A DNA stretch of 64,000 nucleotides from Daucus carota subsp. sativus (taxonomy: Eukaryota > Streptophyta > Magnoliopsida > Apiales > Apiaceae), in contig NC_030387.2 in NCBI RefSeq assembly GCF_001625215.2, forward strand, positions 34,991,606 to 35,055,605, read 5' to 3'. The notes beneath the pieces are model-generated. The model was given only the letters and a program-made list of their open reading frames with translations, made no database searches and had not been told where the DNA came from. Made by a program: the position numbers and the translations under genes. Numbering within the stretch: the first letter of the stretch is position 1; every line of letters starts with the position of its first letter. This document shows positions 12,736 to 24,100 of this stretch, piece by piece.

Positions 12736-13857
12736 TCTATGAATAATGAAATTCAAAACAGATCATATGAATAATGGACTGCCAATGTAGAAAATTGAAA
12801 ACCAATAATAAGTCACAGTATGCTTATAACAGCAAGTTGTTTGTGTGGGGTATGCTTTAACGGATACGTTATTTATGTTTGCGTGTGGTACTATTTTTTG
12901 GAGTTATTTTGCTTCTGCTATGTTGCCCGTTGCACTGCCATGTTCTGCTTTTATTTTATGCTTTAAAATTTCGACTGTTCTTTCGCTTTGTAAATTTATT
13001 GAAAGAAATAGATGAATATATTTTACTACTTCTTTGCTAATGTTCAGTTTTTTTACACTTCTGTTTTCCTATCTTTGTTGAAAACTACTATTTTTCTTCT
13101 CCTCAATGAATTAATTTCTGACAAAACACCCCAAAAACATGTAATACAAGGAGACTCCGTGTGCAAATGAATATAACTAAGTTAAGTACACTTGATTTTA
13201 AAGTTTGTGATCTGTTTATACTATCTAATCATTAGCAAATGCAGGAATAATTTGTAGTTGACTAAATATTTTAGTCACTCCTAAATTACTCTATTTTCTA
13301 TATTATTTAATAATTTATAATAAGTAATATAGGGTTAATTTAAATATAGGGATGATTATGGAAAAACATACCAACATGTCTCTTCTCATCTTAATTTAAT
13401 TATAACGTATCTAAAAAAATGATCATATAACTCTTCTTAACTCTAAAGAGTTCTAATACAAGACATACACGGTATAACTATTTTAAATTTTAACGTTGTC
13501 TATTCTAACATGAATGTTATAAATAATATATTTTTTTTAGAAATGAAATAATAACAAGTATGAAAAATATGATTTAAAATTTATCAATAACAACTCGTGA
13601 ACACATTGATATTAAGAAAACATTATATATGCAAAAATATTTATTTTTTAAGCTACAAATTTATGATATATAAAAAATAGAGTTAGATTCTATAGAGTCC
13701 GCATTTAAACTGGAGTATTCATAAATTTTTAGTTTACTTATATATAATTCTTTGATTATCCAAATTTATATATAATTTATATTTATCCACTAAAATTTCG
13801 AACATAATGTCAAATATTATCGTATAGTTTAATGATTATGATCCCGAGTAAATGCTA
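12736..13857. other. AT-rich intergenic region
   Basis: No convincing ORF or RNA gene was seen between the coiled-coil gene and the first MITE. The left end should be the promoter of the minus-strand coiled-coil gene. Confidence 0.5.
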
Positions 13858-14368
13858 CTCCCTTCGTCGCAATGAATTATATACATTGGATCGGACACGG
13901 AGACCAAGAAAAATTGTAAGAAATATGTAAAGTTATATGGAAAGTGGGTAAATTGGTGGGATCCACATATTTTTTAATACGGTTTTTCTATGGTGTGCCC
14001 AAGGGCACACTAAGCACTAATTTTTATGAGTTTGGTGCATTCTTATTGGTCATGTAATCATAAATATGGATGGCCCCCTGCATTTACACCAACTCCACCA
14101 ATCAAAATCCACGAAACTCATCAAATTTAGTGCTTAATGTGTGCCCTTGGGCATACACTAGAAAGACCCTTTTTAATAATAGATTTGATATAGTGTAGTA
14201 AAGTAGTGGGTGTAATAGTGTTTTTATTATTATATAATGGAGATAGTGGGAGAATGTAGTAGGTGTAGTGGTGTTTTATATAATAAAAAGTTGCTATTTT
14301 AGGAATGTATAAAAATGATGGGACATCTCAAAAAAGAAACTGTATATAATTGATTGGGACGGAGGGAG
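13858..14368. mobile_element. Stowaway-like (Tc1/mariner) MITE interrupted by a second MITE
   Basis: The ends are inverted (CTCCCTTCGTCGCAATGAAT on the left, ATTGATTGGGACGGAGGGAG on the right) and are flanked by TA (13856-13857 and 14369-14370), the Tc1/mariner target. A second, uninterrupted copy lies at 46043-46355 and shows what the 190-bp nested insertion at 13980-14169 split. The element has no coding capacity. Confidence 0.85.
13980..14169. mobile_element. MITE with 9-bp target-site duplication nested in the Stowaway-like element
   Basis: Inverted ends (CGGTTTTTCTATGGTGTGCC and the reverse complement of GCATACACTAGAAAGACCC) extend for about 55 bp each and include the GCCCAAGGGC core. 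Direct repeats TTTTTAATA lie on both sides (13971-13979 and 14170-14178). A 9-bp TSD with long inverted repeats points to a Mutator-like non-autonomous element. The uninterrupted sibling at 46043 has a single TTTTTAATA at the equivalent place. Confidence 0.8.
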
Positions 14369-15049
14369 TATAAAATGATGGCATATTTATTGAATAAGGA
14401 TATATTGATCATTTTCATGTCCCCTTTTAATATATAGAAGCAGATTATTTTTTTAAATAAGTATGTGCTCTAGTTTCCTGTAGTGTTACAGAAATCGGGA
14501 ACCGGATCTAATCGGCTGAGTTACCGATTCAGGGATTAATTGAAAATCGGGGATTAATCGAAACGATTAATCAAAGTGAAAATCATTAAAATTTAAAATT
14601 TAAATATTATTCAATATTTAGTTATTATTATACTAGTTATTTATTAACAAATATATATTTACTATATCACAAGTTCTTCAATTGTTCGTAATTAAACTAT
14701 TAAAGTAATATAAGATTTTAAATTAAATAAATTATTATATATACTTTTGTTAAGAAAAATTTATAAAAATTAATAATCAGATTTCAAGAATCGAATCGGC
14801 CGGCCACATTGTTGAAGATTAATTGGATCTGTTAAATCAGAGTTTTTTTAGAACAATGGTTTACTGTCATAACTCATACGCGAATGTCTTGAGTGAAGGT
14901 GTAGCCGGCTGGGCCGCTGCAATTGCTGTAGTTCTGAGTTATGACGTATGTAATTAGTTTATCATGTTTCTTGCTACAGTTACGTGATATCAAGTCTAAA
15001 ACCTTACTGAAATCTTCTGCACAACTGGAGGGAGCCGAGGAGGCTAGCT
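14369..15049. other. AT-rich intergenic region
   Basis: Contains repeated ATCGG/ATTAATC-type words at 14495-14580 that resemble 34205-34360, possibly remnants of a dispersed repeat. A weak inverted repeat (CATAACTCATACG near 14869 and GAGTTATGACGTATG near 14935) is present. No gene was recognised. Confidence 0.4.
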
Positions 15050-16622
15050 CACATTTCTGACCAGTTTGAACGTAAAGTTTTCAAAACTAACCGACCTACG
15101 TTCAACTTTTCAAAACTAACCAGCCTAATTCTAAGGAAGTCGGGCGACCCCAACGGCGAGGTAAGAACACTAAGAGGTCGCCCCTTCCGTGAGCGACATG
15201 TGCTGCAGGGACATCAGGTATATTTCTTTCACTTTGTTGTCTTCAAAACTACTTTTGATATATTTTGTGCAAATTTCTTGATTTATTTTATCATTATTTG
15301 CTGCTTATTGTGCTTAGTCTTTTACTTCCTGACAAAATCTTGGCATATGAGTTGTTTTTAACCGAAATATAGTGAGGAATCTGGTTGTGATGATATTTGA
15401 ATATTATAATTCGAATATTTAATATTTGTAAATATTAAATAATAATATTTGTAAAAAAAATTCGGATATTCATAAATTTTGATTATAGCAATAATATTTG
15501 TAAATTCTGATTATAACAATAATATTTGTAAATTCCGATTACAACATATTATTTTACAAATATTTTCTCTTTTATTACGTAGAAAGACTAAGCAGTTTTT
15601 TGTTCGTTAATTCATATTATTACTCTTCTATTATTTTTAATATATTATTCTTTTGGATTATTATTTTTATTAATTCCGATTATTACATTTATTATTTTAA
15701 AATATTTTCATTTCTATTTTTGTTATAAATTACACTATTTTTCTAAAAAATTCCGATTATTACTTATATTATTTTACAAATATTAAATATTCGAATTATA
15801 TATACAAATAGGGTAAACATTATAAACAAAATTGAAAAAATAATATTTGAAAAAAAAGAAAATATTTGTAAAATAATATTGTTATAATCAGAATATACAA
15901 ATATTATTGTTATTATCGGAATTTACAAATATTATTGCTATAATCGGAATTTACAAATATTCGAATTTTTTTCTACAAAAATTATTGTTTAATATTTACA
16001 AATATTAAATATTCGAATTATATTTACATATAGGGTAAAAATAATAATAAATGAAATCGATAAAAAAGAGGAATCCGATTATATTTGCAAAAAAATTGTT
16101 ATAATCGGAATTTACAAATATTATTGTTATAATCGGAATTTACAAATATTATTTACAAATATTATAGTTATTAATTTACAAATATTTGTAAAATAATATA
16201 AGTAATAATGGAAATTTTTTAAAAATAGTTGAATTTAATGAAAAATAGAAATGAAAATATTTTTAAAATAAAAAAAAGTAATACTCGGAATTAACAAAAT
16301 TAATAATCAAAAAGAATAAAATATAAAAAATAATAGAAAATTAGTAAGAGTAATAATAGAAAACAAACTGATTTGCACATGTGTGATGAATGAGCTCACC
16401 AGTTCATGTTTCAGTTCATGGTAGGGGTCGCCTGTGTAAGGGGCGACCCTAACCCTCGTTCATAAATAGCACGGGTCGCCCGTGCTAGGGGCGACCCACT
16501 CTTCTTTTCCCCGATCAATTGGGGTCGCCCGACTTCCTTAGAATTAGGCTGGTTAGTTTTGAAAAGTTGAACATAGGCTGGTTAGTTTTGAAAACTTTAC
16601 GTTCAAACTGGTTAGAAATGTG
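15050..16622. mobile_element. Long foldback (inverted-repeat) transposon, 1.57 kb
   Basis: The left arm starts CACATTTCTGACCAGTTTGA and the right arm ends with its near reverse complement. Arms match for at least about 110 bp, including a repeated CAAAACTAACC box and the GTCGGGCGACCCC block. The AT-rich centre is itself largely palindromic: CCGATTATTAC and TACAAATATT words on the left reappear inverted on the right. There is no ORF. Just outside, a 24-bp imperfect direct repeat (GAGGGAGCCGAGGA then AGCTC, from 15029 and 16622) flanks the element and may be an unusual target-site duplication. The superfamily is uncertain. Confidence 0.75.
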
Positions 16623-18473
16623 AGGGAGCCGAGGAAACCTAGCTCTTGTTTCTTCCTTTTCTCACGGTGCATAAGTAAACGTCATTCATTCCATCCCCGG
16701 TGGTATTATTCAAAGCAATAAATCTTGGGTTACATCCTTATGCACTACTAAAACACTACCCTTTTTTTAGGAGTTGACGTGGCCCAACAGTAGTACTATT
16801 CTGCTGGTTGTGTAAAACGTTGCTTAGACTTCAATTTTTTTTTTCTAAGTCCTTAAAATTGAAAAATGGATCAGTTTTAAACGTACTTTTAATATTCATT
16901 TATTTAAAATTTATTCAAATATAAATTTATTGAAATATTCAAATATAGATTTATTGTAAAAACTTATACTAAATAAATTTATTGAAATTTATTCAATTAA
17001 ATAATACCAACTATTAAATTTTTGTTTCATTTTCCTAAAGTTTGATTTTTCATTTTTTCTCATAATATTAATTTATGATTCAACATAAATTTAATTTCTC
17101 TGTAATTGTTATGTATTACATCTTTTTAAATATTATTCTTAATTAAATATAATTTTAACATAAAATTTCTCTAGTTAGAAAAATTTCTTTTATTACTATT
17201 TTTGTATTTCTTTGTATATTATTACTATATAACCATAAATTTTGTATTCATCATTTTAAAAAAAAAAATTCAAATTGTTATTGCTAACTACTATTGTTAC
17301 TCTATTTTTTTAGGGGTTAGTTTGTTTTTATATTTGGGAAAATAAAAGAAGTGGTACTTCTGAAAGCACATATGAGAAGAAAGAATTTCTAGTACAATTG
17401 CTAGTACACTGTTTCTAATAATTTAATTCAAAGAAGAGCAACAGTACTAAGCAACTTCAATGAAAAGAAAAAGAATTCAAGACACTTCAGCTTTCTATTC
17501 AGAATATTTTAGTTACAGGTAATTTAAGAATTTGGCTCGTGTGTCATGCGCACATACTAAACACTAAACTTGATGTATTTAATTTGTTTTAATTAATGAA
17601 GTTTTTGTATATGTAGAGGTGTGTTAACATGTGCCGATCACAAAAAAATTGATACTTTAGGTATACACTCTCAACTCTAAGTAGTATATGATTACGGATG
17701 GTATAAGCTGGGCGAAGTCTTTGTTGAGCTGAAGACACTTCTGATTTATTTGGTAATGATTTTGACTTAAGGAAATGATTCTAAATATTATGTTGGCCAA
17801 CCTCCAGATGTAGCAAAATTTTATATCATCTATTAACATATTAAAAAAAATTTAAAAAAAATATTTTAACAGAATATATTTTATTTATAACAACATGAAA
17901 CAATAACAACATATTTTTAAAATATAGGCAATCAATATAACGAATAGCATTGAGCAAAATGTCGTACATATCCAATTTTATATTATGTCCTGGAATTTTG
18001 ATTTAACTAAACAATTTGGGACACCGTGATTACTCTTAAGTATATAATTTGAAGATGGTATGAGATGAAAGGGAGAGATGAGGTGATTGTGGCACTATGA
18101 TCTAGGAGACTGGATATAAGATACTCCTATGACATTTGTCATGAATCAAGAGAGCTCCGTCTCCGCTGCATTATTATTACAAGTACGATAACAGCTTTTT
18201 TAAGTTGCTTAATTAGAGCTAGTTTTCCCATAGCTATGGTTTTGCAGTTTTGTACCTCATCTACTCTACACATCAGGATCTCTCTTTTGCACTTTACTCA
18301 ATTTGCTGTATGCATCTCTCCCTGCATCACTTTGACCAACACCATCTCTTCCTCCCGTGTTTCTCTTTGTTTTCATGTTTTACACCTATCATATGCTTAG
18401 CTACACACTTCGTACATGTACATAATAATTTGGTCAGCCTAGTTGCTACTGTCCACCATGGACTGTTGGATAA
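16623..18473. other. AT-rich intergenic region
   Basis: No convincing gene, RNA or bounded mobile element was recognised in this 1.85 kb. The short ORFs present (for example 18250-18558) have no family resemblance. Confidence 0.5.
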
Positions 18474-19994
18474 GAGCAACTCCAAGGGCTCTCTAAACAA
18501 GCTCCTAAGTCTAAAATTTAGGAGCAAATCAAAATTTAGTGCTCCAATGGGCTCCTAGATGCTCTTTAAAAATTTAGGAGCCTTCTCTCTCCTTTCTTTT
18601 AAAGAGTATCTAGTAGCTCCTAACTCAATATTATATTATTTTTCCTTCAATCTTCTCTTTTTTTTTTTTTTTTTTTTAAATTGAGAATAAATCTCACAGA
18701 TATAAACCGGCAATTCACCGAGATAATTCTTTCATTCAAGAAAGCTTATTATCTAACCGTCGGACATACAAGATGACCGGGGAAATTTAGACAATAAGAC
18801 TTTAATGTCCGAAAAGAAAATCCGTCTTCTTCCGAGAGTCCTGAAAATAAAACAGAGGAAACAAGAAGAATATAAGTCGATATATATAACAGATTATATA
18901 TATTATAAAAATAAAAATAAAAAATATATCCAATAAATAATTATTAACAAAATCGCGTGTATATGCATGTGGTGATAAAAAATTACACAATTATGATAAA
19001 TCATAATTGAGACAATTAAACTCTTAATTAAGGCACAATTAATAAAATATTAACGCCCTTAATTAAGACACAAATAACGCCCTCAAATAAGGCACAATTA
19101 ACATCCTCAATTAGAGGCACAATTTACGCCCAATAAGGCACAATTTACGCCCTCATAATTATGAGGCACAATTAACGTCATCAATTAACGCCTTCCTTTC
19201 TGAATTATCCCGTACTGATCGGAATGTTGTCGCCACAACCCTCAGCCACCACCGCTATCACCGCTAAGCTATCTCTCCCGCACACCACCGTAAAAAAGAC
19301 AATGACCATCCGAATTATATCCATCCACATACACAAGCAAGCCCTCTAGTTTCGCTCCTGCAACACAACACAATACTCCTTGCTTTCTCCGTTTGATCCA
19401 TCTCCGCAATGTCCTCACTCCGATGACAAATTCTCACGCCGGTATCACTAGCGGTGAAAACCGAGAACTTCTGATCGGAAACATAGTCTCTAGTGAGCAG
19501 ATCGGTGGCCTTTTGCCGATGTTTGTGCAGGAGTAGCCATGGGAGTCGGAGAATCAAGGATATTCACAAACGGCAGCGTATCGGAGTTTGATGGGCTGAA
19601 ACTTTGAATTCAGCGGAGAGTAAATTTAACACCTTTTTGATCTGAAAGTGAGCCTTCAATATTCATGCACCAATAGCTTAGGCTAACAAACACATGGTTC
19701 AAGATGACAAAGGACATGTTTTGTTTCTACCAAGTCACAGAAATTAACTACAGGATTTAACACTCATTCACATGACACATACGACCGAACCCACTAAGCC
19801 AAACACACCATCTTCTCTCTCTTTTAGTTAACTTTTTCCTCTCATTTATATAAAATAAATATAAAATGTGAATAAGGAGCCAAATTTAAAGAGTAGTATT
19901 GGAGTTCTCACGTTTTCCGGTGTATTAACTTACTAGGAGCCACATTTTATATTATTGTTTAGGGAATGATTTAGGAGTACCGTTGGAGATGCTC
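18474..19994. mobile_element. PIF/Harbinger-like non-autonomous DNA transposon, 1.5 kb
   Basis: The left end GAGCAACTCCAAGGGCTCTC and the right end (reverse complement GAGCATCTCCAACGGTACTC) form imperfect terminal inverted repeats. TAA flanks both sides (18471-18473 and 19995-19997), the 3-bp target typical of PIF/Harbinger. No transposase is encoded. The inside holds a poly-T run (18659-18677) and a degenerate tandem repeat at 19020-19195. Confidence 0.8.
19020..19195. repeat. Degenerate tandem repeat (AAGGCACAATTAACGCCCTC type)
   Basis: About seven units of 20-33 bp share GGCACAATT(A/T)ACGCC(C)TC with varying AT spacers. They lie inside the Harbinger-like element. Confidence 0.75.
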
Positions 19995-20483
19995 TAATAT
20001 GTTAAGTTGTTTATCCTTTTTAAATAGGGATAATTAATTTATACGTCCTTGAACTTTGGTCCATTTTTGATTCGCATCCTTGAACTAAGTTTGTCAATTT
20101 ATGCATCCTCAAACTTTGTAAATTTCCAATTAAGGTCCTTCCGTCAGTTTTTGACTAACGGAAGTTAGTCAATTAGGGTTTTTAATTTGAGGGTTTTCGA
20201 TTCGTTCATGGATTGATGAAATTGATGGTATGGGAAGTTTCGGGAGATCAAACCGAACAGATTAATGTAGGTTTCAATGATGGAGGATTGCCGGAATGGT
20301 GGCAATGTCTCCGCTGGCCGGAAAATGGCCATTGATTCCGGCCATCATTCCGGCAATCCTCTGCCATTGAAACCTACATGAATCTCTTCGGTTTGACCTC
20401 CCGAAACTTCACATACCATCAATTTCAACAATTCATTAACGAGTCGAAAACCCCCAAATTCAAAACCCTAATTACTAACTTCT

Positions 20484-21033
20484 TGTTAGGTCCTATTAAT
20501 TCACTATATATAATAATATAGTGATCACAATATGTAATACAGTATGACAATATAAGAGATCGAAAGCAGTAAACTCTTATGTTCACAAAACTTGATGGTT
20601 ACAAAAACTCTCTCAGTGATTTATATTCTATCACCAAGAGCTGCTAGGGTTCTTAACAATATACTTGATAACTCAACTCATATAGAGTAACCCTAATCTG
20701 TGTTTATATAGACACAGTTACAAAATCAATCTCTGATTTGATATCCTATAAATCAGCTAATAAATCTATCAATCAAAGATTGCTCCAGTTTTCTGTTTAG
20801 TTTCCATAGTCAGCAAATCACTCCTCAGCTTCTATCCTTCCTTGAAGTATATCCGCTTCTGAGCTCTTTCCACGTGTAAACTCTGTCGAGTCTTGACTAT
20901 GTAAACTCTGATCAGACTTTATCAAACTCTGTCAGACTTTACTAAACTCTGATCAGCTTCCAGTTTAAACTCTGATGATTCCTGTTCTAAAACAAACCTT
21001 AAGAACATTAGTAATCATCAATTATATCTAACA
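20484..21033 (-). repeat. 3' LTR of the intact retrotransposon
   Basis: 550 bp, TG...CA ends (on the minus strand TGTTAGATAT ... GGACCTAACA). A minus-strand TATA box TATATAAA is at 20703-20710. Five AAACTCTG words lie at its U3 end. It matches the other LTR with no difference found by eye. Confidence 0.95.
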
Positions 21034-21045
21034 ATCTCCCCCAAC
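21034..21045 (-). other. Polypurine tract
   Basis: The minus strand reads GTTGGGGGAGAT immediately before the 3' LTR; it is the plus-strand primer. The same core is used by the element at 1-1653. Confidence 0.9.
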
Positions 21046-21161
21046 TTGTGCATGAATAAGTTATGTGCAAGTTAACAGATAATTGATGATGTCAAAACAT
21101 TTAAGTCAAATGCAACAGAGTTTAACTATATAACAGAAAACTTTTAAAACTTACAGATACT

Positions 21162-24100
21162 TTACTCCTTAGCTGCATAGATTCCATTTGCTGTCTTTAG
21201 ATACTCTCTGAGGAGTTCTTTCTCAGCTTCTTCAAGCACTGCAATCATTTGTCTCTTGATCTCTCTCAGCTCTGGATCTGAAACTCCAGTTTGATAAATT
21301 GCAGCTCTGAGATCATAAATCTTGTTCTTCTTCAAGTCCCTATCCAGCCTGATATTGTAAGCTTTATCAGACTCTTCATTAAATGCAAGAGTTCTGATTC
21401 CACCTATTGTTTCAATCTTTGCTGAATTTTTCTTCATCTCCACCAGCTGTCCTTTATGATTGAGGTATTTAGGAATGAAAGGTCCAGCATTTTTGTTTCC
21501 TGTAATCCCCATCTTTCTTCTGATTTGATCTTTTAGCAGGTTGGAGATGTGTTGTCCTGACTTGTTCTTTACTTGAAATATGTATGATACATATCTCAAT
21601 TCTTCCCAGTGTTTAGCATATAGATCTGCTTCAAGTACTCTAAACACTGTTCCATCAGACATGAAGTAGATAAGGATATTATCTCCTCTGTCATTTTTTA
21701 CCAACTGGACTGAATCAAGTTTGTCCATTCTGTCTTGCAATACTCCAGTCTTGGGAGCACAGAGAGATGAGGGGTCATCTGGTCTTGATCCTATACTCTG
21801 ATCAAATTTTTCATACTTGGATCCCAGCCCTCCTTTATCTCTTCCTGCCTTTTGATGAGAAAATGGTTTAATTGAGCCTTTTTCAAAACTTATTTCAGTC
21901 ATCAGAGTAGGCTTTGCAAATCCAGCCAGTGGAGTAGTTGTTGGTTTGAACACACCTTGAGCTTTGTCAGAGACTGTGTCTTTCTTTGCTTCCTTATTGA
22001 CTTGAGCTGTGTCAGAGGTCAATCTTTCTTTTTGAGGTTCTGCAACATGAGCTTTGTCAGAGATTGCAGCTTCTGTTTTCTTTTCCCTCACAACTTGATC
22101 CTTGTCAGAGGTTGTAGGCTTCTTCTTTTCCCAGCCTTTCTCCAGATTTTCATCTACTTTGCTTTTACCCTTGGAGGTGTATTCATCTTCAGAGTATACC
22201 TTTTTGACTGGTAAACTCTGATCAGCAACAGTAGATTCCTTGATCAGTATTCCTTTTTCTTTTGGCTTGGTAGTTGACTTTGCAGGCTTTTGGATCTTTC
22301 CAGAGTTTATGGCTTCAATATGTTCCTTTTTCAGCTCAGCTTCCTCTGCAGCAATCAACTCCAAATCCAAATTTGCTTCTGGATTTTCTTGTTCAAAAAC
22401 CAATCTAGCAAGCTCTTCATCAGTCATGGGTTTGTCTGATCCAGTCACTGGTCTTTGCTTAGATCCAGATGTGATGTTGTGAGTTGGACCAGACTTTGTG
22501 CTTTGCTTAGATTGTTTCTGACTGTCAGAGTTTGAAACTCTTCCACCAGTTCCTGCTTGAAATCTCTTGTGCTTTGTGAAGTCATCCACATCATCATCAT
22601 CATCATCATCCTTCTTCTTTCTCTTCAGAGTTTGATTAGTAGACTTGCATTTGACTTTAGCTACTCTCTCCCCCTTTTTGACATCATCCTCATCAGGTAT
22701 CAGAATTGATGTGATCAGAGAAAGTGAAGTTTGGATGGCTTCAAGCTGTTTGGACATCTTTTCTTGATTTGATTCAATCATGGTCATCCTTTGGTCCAGA
22801 GAGTCATTTGCAGTCACCAGCTTCTGTACATTTTCTTTCATAGGATTGATGGTCCTTTTCTTTTCCAGTTCATTTGTCTCCTTGACTTTTGCCACCTCTG
22901 TTCTTAGACCATCTATTGATTTAGATGTCTGGGCATGAGCAGGATGAAATGTCTTCAGATATAGAATTGTGCCCTTGAGGCTTGACATAACATCAGAGTT
23001 TGTAATTTTCTTTTCTGCCATAGATAAGAACTCTTCAGCTTTAGGTGTTTCCAAGGAATGCTGGTGACTCAACCAGAGTTTATCCCATACTTCAGTTGGA
23101 GGATCAACCTGAAGATCCCTGGGAAGTGGCTCAGAGTCTGTGTTCAGAGTTTGTAGCCTGGCATTGTACTGGCTAGTTGACTCCCATTTCTGTTGTGTCA
23201 GAGGAACTCCATCATTTTCATCCTTGGCAGTATCTGAACTGGCATCATCCTCAGTATCAGAGTTTGCTTTTTCATCTTCAGGAACAGGATCAGCAACTTT
23301 CTCCACATTATCCGGAGCAGATTTTTCTTGAGCTTCAGACTGTGACTTGATGGGCTTTTCACCAGTCTGAGCAAGAGATTGTAAAGCTTCCACAGCTACT
23401 TTGTCAGTTTCCTCAACTACATCAGACCTGTAGTTCTCTGGAGCTGTATCATGAACAATGGCATCCTCAGGAATTTTCATTGGAGATTGAGGAATTGGAC
23501 CATGATCAGATAATGGAGTTTGAGAATCAGACAAATTTGCTCCAGCTTCAGTTGTAGCTTGTGCATCACACTCTATTTCTTCATCTACTGCAGATGCTGT
23601 AGGAGATGCTTTAGGAGATGTTGTAGGAGATACTGTAGGAGATATCAGAGGAACAGCTTGAATAGGAAGCACCATCAGAGCTTGAGAAGTTTCTGGTAGT
23701 GTGGTAGATGGTGTTTGGTCTTCCTCAACAGTGAAGTCTGTGATGTCAGTTTCTGGGATTTTCGCCTTTGCAGGTTTTTGAGCCCGTAACTTGAATCTGG
23801 CTGTCTTCTGAGGACTTGTGTGAACCGGTTCAGAGACTGTTGTTGGAGTAGGTTCAGAGTTTGCAACTTGTGCAGTTTCTAGATCATCATATTCATATGC
23901 TGCAACAAGTCTTCTTCTTTTCTTCTGCTTTGGAGGAGAAGCAGCTTCATTGTGGACATTATCAGAGTTTGCAGCATCAGAGTTTGCTGTTTTATCAGAC
24001 TTTGTCTTTAGAACTTGTGTATCAACAGAGGTTCTGGTTTTGGTTGTAGAGGGTTGGTCATCAGACTTTGTAGATTTGGATGGTTTTGTAGTTGATGATC

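Noticed and set aside
18250..18558. 102-codon plus-strand ORF
   Set aside because: Crosses the left end of the Harbinger-like element; no domain or codon signal.
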